Of a stretch of DNA of 64,000 nucleotides, positions 11,643-21,673 are shown piece by piece (within the stretch, counting starts at the first letter, position 1; each line of letters opens with the position of its first letter). Made by a program: the position numbers and the translations under genes. The DNA is taken from NCBI RefSeq assembly GCF_901000735.1, contig NC_081545.1, positions 31,233,968 through 31,297,967 of the forward strand. The letters run 5' to 3'. The notes beneath the pieces are model-generated. The model saw only the letters and a program-made list of their open reading frames with translations. It had not been told where the DNA came from and made no database searches. This DNA comes from Corylus avellana. Lineage: Eukaryota > Streptophyta > Magnoliopsida > Fagales > Betulaceae.

Positions 11643-11865
11643 GGTCTTCTCACTCTACAACAACCACTCATGTTTAAATGGTGGAGATTAGTCTCTTTAT
11701 TTTGTCATGAAATGTTCATTTTCTTTCCTGATTGGGTCTTCTTACTCCACTACAACCACTCATGTTTAAATGGTGTCAATTAATCTCCTTAATTTGTCAT
11801 GAAATGTCCATTTTCTTTCCCAATTAGGTCTTCTTACTCTACTACAACCACTCTTGAAATGGTTC
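11643..11865. repeat. 92-bp tandem repeat, about 2.4 copies
   Basis: The marker ggtcttct occurs at 11643, 11735 and 11827, exactly 92 bp apart. Each unit contains actacaaccactca and tttgtcatgaaatgt motifs. Copies differ at a few bases. It lies downstream of the stop codon of the O-fucosyltransferase-like gene, in its 3' flank. Confidence 0.9.
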
Positions 11866-12295
11866 ATGCACCTCATATGGTAGCTAAATCTTCCGTACTG
11901 ATAACATCCAATACAAAGAGTTGTGTTCAAGACCAAGGCCATGCTTGGAAACAATATAGAAGCTGGATCTTTTATTAAAAATTGACACCTAATAAATGTA
12001 CAAGAACATTAATTAAAGATAACCATTCCAAAAACTACTAATGCAGAAGAATCTCCACTTCTCTTTACAATTTAGCTTTAGCTGATTTAATATCAGCCCC
12101 AAAAATGGAAGGGTCTTCGATATGTACATAAATCTTATTATTCAAAATTGTGAAAATATTATAATATCCCTGGAAACACATTTCCAAAGTCCACTCCAAA
12201 TTCTCTGTATTTAAACCACTGTGAAAGAATTAAGATACCCATCTGTGATTAATTAAGCAGGTAAGTAGAAATGGCTGCAAACATGAAGGGAGACA

Positions 12296-14696
12296 TCATG
12301 TGATTCTCCATGGTTCATCCAACAGTTGCAGACACTCATATGGGTTGGCATAGAAATAATCCTCTTCTTTTGGTCTGTCTGATATTATAACACGTTTCTT
12401 TGGGCTTCCCATCCGATTGGCATGAGCTTCCTTCACAACAGAAGAGAAGTCATCCCAGCTGAATGATCCATTGTTGTATTGATCTATTAACCCAACCAGA
12501 TGCTTTTTGTCCAACTGAACTGTCTTTTTGAATCCTAAAAACCTGAAAATGAGAAATAATTCAGACAAAAAGACTAAATTCTGGTAAAACTCATATAACC
12601 AACTAAAGCATTGGCAGCAAAATATAACCTGCGATGGCCTTCAACGACTTTAGCCATGTTTCCATCATATGTAGGAACAAAAATATCACTCTCCAGGGAA
12701 ACAAGATAATCCAATGCTGCCATTTGGGATGAGTGGTTCTTGATAAAGCTCAAGTCCAAGGGATCCAGTAGAGTATCTTTTTTGACCTGTGTTATAAAAT
12801 TTAAAACAAATTGTTATGGCATCTCCAAGTAAAAAAAAAAAAAATATTGGAAGGTTGTTTCTGCTGCTTCATATACTGACCAAATTAGGAAAAGCTTCTG
12901 CCAAACTTGCCATCCTCTTTTCCCCACCATATATTTCCCCGGCGGCAATATAAATTTGAACGTTACGATCGATTCCAAGTGCACTCAATACTAATGCAGT
13001 TTCCTCTGGTGTCAAAGGGCACAAACCTTCTTGCCTTTTCATGGTGGAGTTTATAACTTTCTCCTTCCACCAAGGATAGTCATTTCTAATTATGTGTGGT
13101 TTGCCACAATTAATAAATGTGAAATTTTGGACTGAATAAAGATAATTTAACAGGAAAAGAAAATGATAAAGAAAAAAAAAAGAGTAACCTCATTTTTGTG
13201 AGTTCTTCCACCTCATCAGTGCTGCAACCATGTGTGCAGCCAGAGAAAGCCAACATGTCCATTTCATATCTGAGATGAAGGACCAGGAAAGGTCCCTTCT
13301 CCCTCAAAATCCTGACAACTCTTCTACCCAATTCCTCTATCTGGGGAGTAAACCTCAAACCATTGAAGTTTACTCGACAGCGCAGCTTCTGAATCTCAAG
13401 AGGTGGTCCATTGTTAGCCAGCCGAGTATCAGTTCTGTTTAAATGTACAACTTTGTGCTTTTTCAGCAGAGGAAGAATCTATTAACACAGAGATTTTGGA
13501 AGATTAGTTGAACTATGCAAACAGAATCACAAACTTTAAACCAAAATGTTGATGCCAGAATTAGGAATTCAGGAACCAACCTGATTAAGGTAGTAGGACA
13601 TGTTAGACCAACTGATGGGTGCCAATGAATATAAATTTTTCTGTTCAAGTCTTTTCTTGATCCTTGGTGGTAATGCCTTCAATATGCGAACTTCACCTTT
13701 CAACGACGTGATAAAATGATCGACATCAAATATCTCATGGAAGTCACTGCAACATCAAATATGTCATGAAAAATCTAGACATTTATAAAGACAAAATTTG
13801 TCCATATCTCGAATGAAACCTACCTTGCATCAGCCCAGAAAGAGGTTTTATCCAGCTCTGGAACAATAAGTGTGACATTCAAGTATCTGGCAATTGTAAC
13901 CATGTCGCATATCTGCAGAGAAGATCCCAGAATAAGTGAGACACAAACATACAACTCAGACAAAAGCAATTGCAATGAAAGTAGCAGAGAGAACTCACTG
14001 CTGCTCGCATTTGGTTTAGTCCTCCATTGCAGGAAACCATTAGATAACCATTGTTCTTATATACCCCTGCAAACAATTAAGACTCATCAAATTCAGAATT
14101 GATGATAGATGAGATTAACAAATCCTAACATTTTCAGCCGAAGGAGAAAAAAAAAAAAAATACCCATCAACTGCACGATTTACACAAAACTGAATCAACT
14201 ATAAAATTGAGTTATCTAATTGATGTACTGGGGAAACTCCAAACAACAAGCATAAGAGAAAACTAAAACTGCAATCAAAACTTCTATCCTATGCAAATCA
14301 ATGGATTTTTCTGCAAGTAATGAAAGTAAAGAAAGAAACTGGGATTATAATTATACTGACAAGCCCAAAACTCTCACTTTTTGGTGGGGAAGGAACTTTG
14401 ATTGAAGCATAAGACAATTCAAGGGGCAGAGACAATTCTGATTCTGATTGACTGAAACAAGAAGGCCAACCCTTTAACACTCTTGGCCCCCACGCCTCTC
14501 CCAGAGCCATCAACTGAACAACACAAGCACAAAGCAGCATAATTGTTATCGCCCGAATGATGAACAGCTTCATTCGAGGCCTCAAAACCATAAACCTCTT
14601 CGATTTTCCAACCTTAACTTCACTCAAAAACTTGAATCCCACCTCACATTCCTCCCTATAACCACACTTCTGATCATAACCCTCCGCTCTACACAT
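12296..14696 (-). CDS. plant O-fucosyltransferase family protein
   Basis: Eight exons on the minus strand: 14378-14696, 13999-14066, 13824-13912, 13581-13746, 13189-13478, 12881-13085, 12629-12786, 12296-12542. They sum to 1542 nt, 513 residues, with all phases closed. The ATG at 14696 is the first after an in-frame stop. A cytosolic N-terminus precedes one membrane segment (about 44-65), giving a type II Golgi topology. The GDP-fucose O-fucosyltransferase fold (old DUF246) follows, with [10 protein letters not shown] (118-127), [12 protein letters not shown], the conserved HLRYE (282-286), YPWWKEK and the C-terminal [16 protein letters not shown]. Substrate cannot be read from sequence: family members act on cell-wall rhamnogalacturonan, adhesion or nuclear targets. 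Length is usual for the family. Confidence 0.93.
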
Positions 14697-15789
14697 TGTT
14701 GCAATACTACTTCCCTCCACTTCAAACTCACCCAATTACTCGCACAAACTTGTTACTGAAGCCTTATATTTATTGAATGCTTCAGTGTTAAAAATTAACT
14801 TTTAACAGTGGTAATTAAGAACATTCACTCAAAATTTTTGGTCTAAACTGTCTCAAGTACAGATTATTCTAAGCACATATATATAGTAAATGTTATCAGC
14901 CCACGAGGTGCTCATAAATAATCAAACCTCCTTGAAAGTCTAAACCTTTCTCGATTCTTAAAACATTTGGCATTAAAATAACAAAACCCAACTCTTATAT
15001 AGCCATAAACTTAACCTTAAAAGCACCTAACTCTGTCACCATCTTATACTATTCCACCACACTGATTTTTAATATCTGAACCAAACCCAGAAAAGATTGA
15101 CAAAAAAAAAAAAAAAAGGAACATGGTTTTTGTGTCAACTAAAACAACTTCACTAATAAACTACTTCTGGCTCTTAACCTTATATAATCCCCAAAGATTT
15201 CCCTTGAGGATTTGTCGGCCAGATCCCGGCGATATTGGCCGGAGAACTGGGTCTTAGGTTGTTGAGAGAGGAGAGATAAAGTCCTAAGGTTTTAAACTTC
15301 CAGAACTGAAACCCAAAAGCCTGTAATTGAGGCGCTAAAAGTGTATCAATGAGAAGAATAGACGTAAAGGTTATAACCGTACCATATTATGGCAAAGTAA
15401 TTTTTTTTTTTCCACTCTTTTTTTTTCACCTTTTTTTTTTTTTCTTTCTTTTTAGCTTTTTTACCATCTTTTCTTCTTTTTGTGTGTAGTTGTTTCATTT
15501 TTTGTTTTTTTGTTTTCCTTGTTTGGCATGGTGATTCCTTGGTAAAAATGGGCAATAAGGGACTTTGTTATTGCATTTATGATTTATCACATACATTAAT
15601 AAATAAATTTTGGCTTAGAAAAAAAAAAAAATTGGCAACCCTAGGCAGAAAATTCTCAAGAATATTAAGTTTTAACCCCAAAAGTATTTGGACTCTTTCA
15701 AAACAAATCAACTGAAAGGAAAATTACACTTGGAAAAAAAAAAAAAATAGAAGAGAAAATTAGGCCAAGCACAGCCAGATTATTATTAT

Positions 15790-15945
15790 TTTTTAAAAAA
15801 AGGACTTTATTAGATAAGATATACATTATTTTATCAAATATAAACTGATCCAAATGTTGATTTTTTTTATTTTTTTTTTTAAAAGGACTTTATTAGATAA
15901 GGTCTACATTATTTTCTCAAATATAAACTGATCCAAATGTTGACA
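15790..15945. repeat. tandem duplication, about 83-bp unit
   Basis: The block ggactttattagataag...aaatataaactgatccaaatg occurs at about 15800-15861 and again at about 15883-15943, differing by a few substitutions and separated by T-rich filler. It has no coding content. Confidence 0.88.
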
Positions 15946-16924
15946 ATGTTCTAATATTATCCAATTACTGAAACCTTTGTTAATGTAAGGTGGTAGATGT
16001 AGATCATATATCTACTACCAAGTAATTTTATTTATTACTACTTGCTTAGAAAAAAAAATATATTTATTACTTATCTTTTATCTGCGTTTGAGAAAAATAT
16101 ATATTTCTTTAATAAATAGTAATTACTACAATTAACCCTTCAATAATTCATATTTTTGACAATTTGGGAAAAATAAATAATGATAGTTATAAGTAGTATA
16201 TATTATTTATTAATACGGACAAAGTTTTCATTTAAATTGAATTGTTAAAATTCTTTCAATAAACTAACATCTGTCTTTAGAACATGTGATTTTTACATGT
16301 ATTTTTAATAAAATAAGTAGTTATAACGTTCTTTAAGGGCAAATATTAATTTAATATAAAAAATTCATTCAACACCGTTATCATATTAACAACTTACTAC
16401 AATAATGCCTCTTTTTTTTTTTCTTCCTTTGTCCATATCTTACATCTTTAGTGCCAACTGAGTCTCCACCCATTTATAAAAATTTCATGCTGCAATTAAT
16501 GGCTTTTGATGGCTCTAATTGTCTTATAACCAAACAGCCTATAAAAAAAGTACAAGTGACTAAATGTGGGACTTCTTAAGTGGGCACAGTGTAATTACTG
16601 CATACTTAAATAGGAGTTACACCAGGAAAGAATGGAAAAAGCCCAAAAGGTATTCATAAACCAAAGGCTATAAAACACACACTTTTTACGTGGCACTTAA
16701 AATCGTCATTAAATTTTAACTAAAAAATTGTTATTAAAATTTTAAATGTAATGATATTTTGTACATACACGTGAAAGAATGCATGTTTCAAAGTGTAAGA
16801 GTAATAGTGTGTGTAGCATTTTTCTCATGCTGCATATTACACCATCTCTGTCACTCCTATCTTAATCGAATGATGTGGGGTGCCCATAAGCTTTTGGATT
16901 AACCGTTATTATAAATAAAAATTT

Positions 16925-17048
16925 AACCCCAAATGATAGCTCAATCGGTTGGAGATCACACGATCACACCTTATGAAGCGAATGTCACTAGTTCGAATTT
17001 CCCTTCTCCCCTCTTGTGCGGACATGTTAAAAAAAAAAAAAAAAAAAA
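16925..17048 (+). mobile_element. tRNA-derived SINE
   Basis: An A-box-like tagctcaatcgg (16937-16948) and a B-box-like gttcgaattt (16991-17000) sit at tRNA-like spacing. A short tRNA-unrelated part (ending ttgtgcggacatg) and a poly-A run at 17029-17048 follow. This is the layout of plant SINEs. It does not fold as a complete modern tRNA, so it is not called a tRNA gene. AT-rich flanks make the TSD ambiguous (aaatttaa versus aaattaaa). Confidence 0.65.
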
Positions 17049-18763
17049 TTAAATCTTGCCAGTGGGATGAGGTGGATGACTAAGTAGTCTCATCCGATCA
17101 TTGTTAAAAAAAATATTCAAAAGTTAATTTAAATTGTTACGTTACAAATACTTGTAAGATAAAAATGTGTATATAACATTACTCGGTCAAAGACCGACAT
17201 GTTTATTGAAATAGCCCTTTTTTTCTTCTAAAAAATGTAGATGGGCTAATTTGTTTGTTTCAATTTCATAAAGTCTCATGGCTTTATTAAGTTATGGACT
17301 ACGAATTATTGGGGTTTACTGTAATTAAACATGCATGTGCACTTTCCATTATTTGTCCCATTACATAATAAATTATGGACATAAATTTCTTATAAATCAA
17401 TTTCAATGGCTAGTTCTTTTAAGCCGCTATTGTAAGAAATTTATTTCGTTAAATTATATGCAACAAGTTGAACTAGTTGCATCGGTTAAAGTATTGCTTA
17501 AATGAAATTCATATCTTTCTACCCGTTTAAGAACTTAATATAGAATTAGAGACAAAATTCAATTAAATATCTTACTTGTTGGGCATTACCTATTATAAAA
17601 GAGTTTGAACCCACACGATAGGCTTTTGAATTGAGTGACGATCTATCGGTGTCAATAGGATTAAAGACAAAATTGTATATATATATATATATCGAGGAAG
17701 ATGATATTTCGATTTGAGAGCGATACAGAGATAAGCTATTTATGTCTTGAAAAGATAAGAAATACTGTTTCAAGTTCACATCCACAACAACCGTGAAAGA
17801 AATCAGAAAAAGCATCACCATTTTTACAGCTTTCTAATCCATTTCTCTTGTCTATATATGTCCGTTGGGTGGATTTCGATTGTGATATATATTCCTATTT
17901 ATTAAAATCTATCTAATTCTGCTACACTTTTTGCCTCACAATCCGCATCAATAATTGAAATACATTATGCATTTTTATTTTTAAAAAAGTACTCTAGGTA
18001 ATTATGAGAGATAATATTATTAAAGAGGTAGAATAATGAGCAAAAAAGTACACAGATTTCTATCTAGCCAATGGCACTACTGGCTTTGTTCCTCCACCTA
18101 CAAATATACCCAAAAAAAAAAAAAAAAAAAGGAAAAAGGAAATTAAATTCTCCCAAGCAAGATGTTTATTGCACACCTACCCAATTGCTTGCCATTAATT
18201 AAGACTTGTTTGTTTGTCAAACTAGCTTCACGAAAATTAACCTAATTCATGCGTCTTATTGATATAAGAAATTAAAGATTCATTAATATTGTAACGGCTG
18301 TGCTTTTAGTATTGTAATGTTTAGCCGTTAATCTTGGCGGGCGGGCTGTGTTTCAAGTAAAGTCGATCATAACTTTTGACACGATGGTGTAGAATTTGAT
18401 ACGAAATTAGCAGATTATGATTAAAGGGTTGTATCAATTTAATTAAAGTGTTTGATCAATTATCATAGTTAATTAATGCTGCATCTTGAAATAGCATGTG
18501 AAAGGGTTCTAGCTACTACAATTACGGAAGACTAATGCCACTTAAAAAGCCATTATGAGCTCAGGGAGAATCATTCGTCTTGATTTAATTGACGGTTTAG
18601 GAGTCAAGAGGTCAAGTTTACAATATCCTTCACTTTTCTTGGACATAGCTAGAAAACTTCAGCCAATGAAGATTCTTTTTGACAACTTTACTTCTTAAAG
18701 CCTATATATGAGCTTAGTTCACATCAAACTGATCATCCAAATATGATATGATATATAATACAG

Positions 18764-18769
<6 letters not shown>

Positions 18770-18818
<49 letters not shown>

Positions 18819-18820
18819 AA
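18770..18820. repeat. compound (CT)n(AT)n microsatellite
   Basis: About 26 bases of CT repeats run directly into about 24 bases of AT repeats. It is directly visible. Confidence 0.93.
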
Positions 18821-20087
18821 AGGTTTTAAAGCACTAATGCGACTGTAGAAGTTTCATAAAAACATTTGGACCAAATGCTAATTAACTCAACAACAACCAA
18901 AAAAAAAGTTTCAAATTCTTTTGGTGTACGTGGTATTTCGCAATGAAAATTGGCCCATTTGGCAATAACACGTTGTTCTCTTAGAAATTTTGAAAGTGTC
19001 TCAATGTGACAATTATTGCACACGTGTTTTAACTAAGTGAGCCACTTCCTATCTTATTTTTGAAAACATTTTCATAAAATCTCACATTCCCTCTTTCATT
19101 TGAATTAGAAGTGATCTGGTGCATGTAACCATTCCTCTCTACTCAATTTGAAACAAAGAAAGAAAGAGACAAGACAGGCTAAGTTGAAACAAATGGCCTC
19201 CACGTTTCAAAGAGCAAAAGAACCAATCAATGCAAAGGGAGGGATATTTATTTATGACAGCAAGAGAGCTGCATAGTTCCTTCACATAAGACATGCAAAG
19301 AGGTGAAGGAGGAAGCCACCTCCACGGCTATAACAGTTGCATGGGCCTCACCAACATTGATATCAAGAACATGCATGGACCTTCTTGGCAAAGGTAAAAA
19401 ACTAAAAATGATATGTTTTCTTCATAGTTAGACTGAGACATAACCACTACTTATTTCACTATGATGTTTTTTTGTTTACAGATTTACGCATGGAAGTAGA
19501 TAGAGAGGCAGCTAGCTAGCTACCATCCCTTCACAGCATACTGTCACGGATAGACGACACAACAGTGAGTGTAGACAGTAGAGTACAGAGATAGTACAGA
19601 TAAATGGTAAATTTAATGAAAATTCTGCAGGGCGTCTTAACTCTCACATGGGCGTTGATGGGGAAATCTCATGAATTCTCACAGCTGTCATCCTAAATGG
19701 GTCATCCACTCATGTGTGTTGCACATCTGATATGATATGATATCGCATCCGATCCTCAGCTGAGACGTACCACCCGAGTTTTCGTAGCATCATATCTAAT
19801 TAGGTGACGGATAGGGTAACGTTAGCCACATACGCATAACGCATCCCTTACAGAAAATGAAAACCGGCCGCCATAATCTTCGTAATCTAAATCTATTCCC
19901 ATTATTGTTGTGAATTTTTTACTATATTCGAAAATTTAATATAAAATTAATGGGTTAAAGTTGAAAAGTTTAAATTGTTTAATTAAATGAGTTAGGTTAG
20001 AGTTAACTTATATAATTTATATATATATATATGTATGTTTATACGACCTGAACCCGATACTCTATGTCTAGGATTGATAATTTTTAA

Positions 20088-20772
20088 TGTTAAATACCTT
20101 TTTGCTATGGTAGTTTAACAACTTTATTTTTTGTCTTCTAGGGTTTAGTTTTTATTGCAAAAGGTACCTCGGGTTTACATAAAAACAGAAATGGTACCTC
20201 CGTCTTAATTCCATCCAAAATTTGACGGAAAACCACATTAGCATCATTAAAAAATCAACATGTGTCCATATACCTAATTAAAATTTTTTTTAAAAAAAAT
20301 TTAAATTAAAAACATTAAAAAATTATATTTAATTAAATTAAAAAAAATAAAAATAAAAATTTGGGGGTGGCCTTAGCAACCCCCTTTGGCCATGGGGTGG
20401 CCTGGCCACCCCCATCTGGCACCCCCACGGCCAAGGGGGTGGGTCGGCCACCCCAAGGGGCAAAATGGGGGTGGCCGGAACCATCCCCAAACCCATAGCC
20501 ACCCTCAATATATATATATATATTAAATTTAATTAAATTAAAATTTTTGATGTTTTTAATTTTTTTAAAAAATTATTTTTAATTAAGTATATGAACACGT
20601 GTTGATTTTTTAGTGGTGCTGACGTGATTTTCTGTCAAATTTTGGACGAAATTTATATGGAGGTACCATCTCCGTTTTATATATACCCGAAGTACCTCAT
20701 GTGATAAAAACTAAATCCTATGGGGTAAAAAATAAAATTATTAAAGTATAAGGAGCAAAAGAGTATTTAACA
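20088..20772. mobile_element. long-inverted-repeat foldback element with GC-rich core (Mutator-like MITE)
   Basis: The left arm (tgttaaatacc, then ttagtttttatt...ggtacctcggg) is the inverted complement of the right arm (cccgaagtacctcatgtgataaaaactaaatcc ... gtatttaaca), with scattered mismatches. The arms are about 250-280 bp each. The core at about 20363-20510 is strikingly GC-rich (gggggtggcc-type). There is no open reading frame. I do not see a clean TSD. Confidence 0.75.
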
Positions 20773-20843
20773 TAAAATTAATGAATTATGGTAGAATGAG
20801 ACATTTAACACGAAGTTGTCACCCATATTCACATCCTTATTCG

Positions 20844-20904
20844 AGCCCAATCAATAAAAGCGGCCAGGGCCCAATCCCAGTAGGTAACTGGGCTGACATG
20901 GGCC
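20844..20904. promoter_or_regulatory. cluster of four site II (TGGGCY) motifs upstream of IMP3
   Basis: Four TGGGCC or TGGGCT motifs (both strands) lie within 61 bases: 20844-20849, 20868-20873, 20889-20894, 20899-20904. In plants, site II elements bound by TCP factors mark promoters of ribosomal-protein and ribosome-biogenesis genes, commonly together with telo-boxes. Here they are about 770 bp from the IMP3 ATG because a foldback element lies in between. The assignment to IMP3 is inference. Confidence 0.55.
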
Positions 20905-20962
20905 TCTATCTCAAGCCCCGCATCAAATAGTCAAAAAATAAAAAACAAAACAAAAAACAAAA

Positions 20963-21276
20963 GGGTTAAATACCAAATACCTCATGGGGTTTCATTTTTA
21001 TCACAAGACCTCCTTGGGGTTTTGATAAAGGACCAAGTTAGTCCATCCGTTAGTTGACTATTAGGACTGACACGTAGACCAATCAAATGTTGACACGTGG
21101 CACATATTTAATTTTTTTTAAAATTAAAAAAAAATTGGGTGGGTCATTTGGGGGTGGCTTGTAAAAACTGGGGGTGGCTCGGCACACCCCCATCCGGCCA
21201 GATGGGGGTGGCCCCATGGCCAAAGGGAGGGGCCGAGCCACTCCCAAATGGCCAAGGGGGTGGCTCTCAATTTTTT

Positions 21277-21311
<35 letters not shown>

Positions 21312-21523
21312 TACATTTTTTTTAATTGAAAAAAATTTTAAAAAATTAAATAGGTATCACGTGTCAACATCTGATTGGTCTACGTGTCAATCCTAACGGT
21401 CAACTAACGGATGAACTAAATTGGTCATTTATCAAAATCCTATGAGGATTCTGTGATAAAAATGAACCCCCAAAGAGTAAAAATAAAGTTACCAAATTCC
21501 ATGCGATATTTGGTATTTAACCT
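20963..21523. mobile_element. second foldback element with GC-rich core, 9-bp TSD (Mutator-like MITE)
   Basis: Terminal gggttaaataccaaat at the left is mirrored by atttggtatttaacct at the right. Longer arms match, including gttgacacgtgg and cacgtgtcaac segments. A GC-rich core (about 21137-21268) is followed by a long poly-T. The 9-bp flanks 20954-20962 and 21524-21532 are identical (aaaacaaaa). That is the TSD length of Mutator-like elements, but the sequence is low-complexity and so weak evidence. Confidence 0.75.
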
Positions 21524-21593
21524 AAAACAAAAAAACAAAGAAGAAGAAGAAAGCCATTATTCGCAGAATCTCAGCGAAACTACACGAGGTTTT

Positions 21594-21636
21594 TAGGGTT
21601 TTGAGATCTAAAAGCATTTACCTCTTCCTAGGGTTT
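21594..21636 (+). promoter_or_regulatory. two telo-box motifs in the IMP3 5' leader or promoter
   Basis: Two copies of tagggttt (reverse of the telo-box AAACCCTA) occur at 21594-21601 and 21629-21636, about 40-80 bp before the ATG. Telo-boxes close to the start are characteristic of plant translation and ribosome-biogenesis genes, which fits IMP3. Confidence 0.65.
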
Positions 21637-21673
21637 TAGAAAGAATACTCTCTGTGCGTGTGTGTTGGTGAGA

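Larger units (their letters stand above)
9456..12295. other. spacer between convergent BIM-like and O-fucosyltransferase-like genes
   Basis: About 2.8 kb containing the 3' UTRs of both convergent genes. It holds a degraded retrotransposon RNase H remnant (about 9840-10260), a probable MITE remnant (about 11110-11400, cttttggtaatagttttgaaagc at one end and a related inverted end) and a 92-bp tandem repeat at 11643-11865. No intact gene was recognised; the 158-codon open frame at 9843-10319 is rejected. Confidence 0.6.
14697..20087. other. AT-rich intergenic region
   Basis: About 5.4 kb with no supported gene. It includes the 5' flank of the O-fucosyltransferase-like gene, many A or T homopolymers, an 83-bp duplication at 15790-15945, a tRNA-derived SINE near 16925-17048, and a (CT)n(AT)n microsatellite near 18770-18820. 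Open frames here are short and low-complexity. I see nothing else that I can defend. Confidence 0.6.

Noticed and set aside
16925..17010. tRNA gene
   Set aside because: A- and B-box motifs are present, but no complete cloverleaf or acceptor stem is seen, and a poly-A tail follows, so SINE fits better.
21139..21396. 85-codon plus-strand frame rich in Gly, Trp and Pro
   Set aside because: It is the GC-rich core and poly-T of a foldback element, not a gene.
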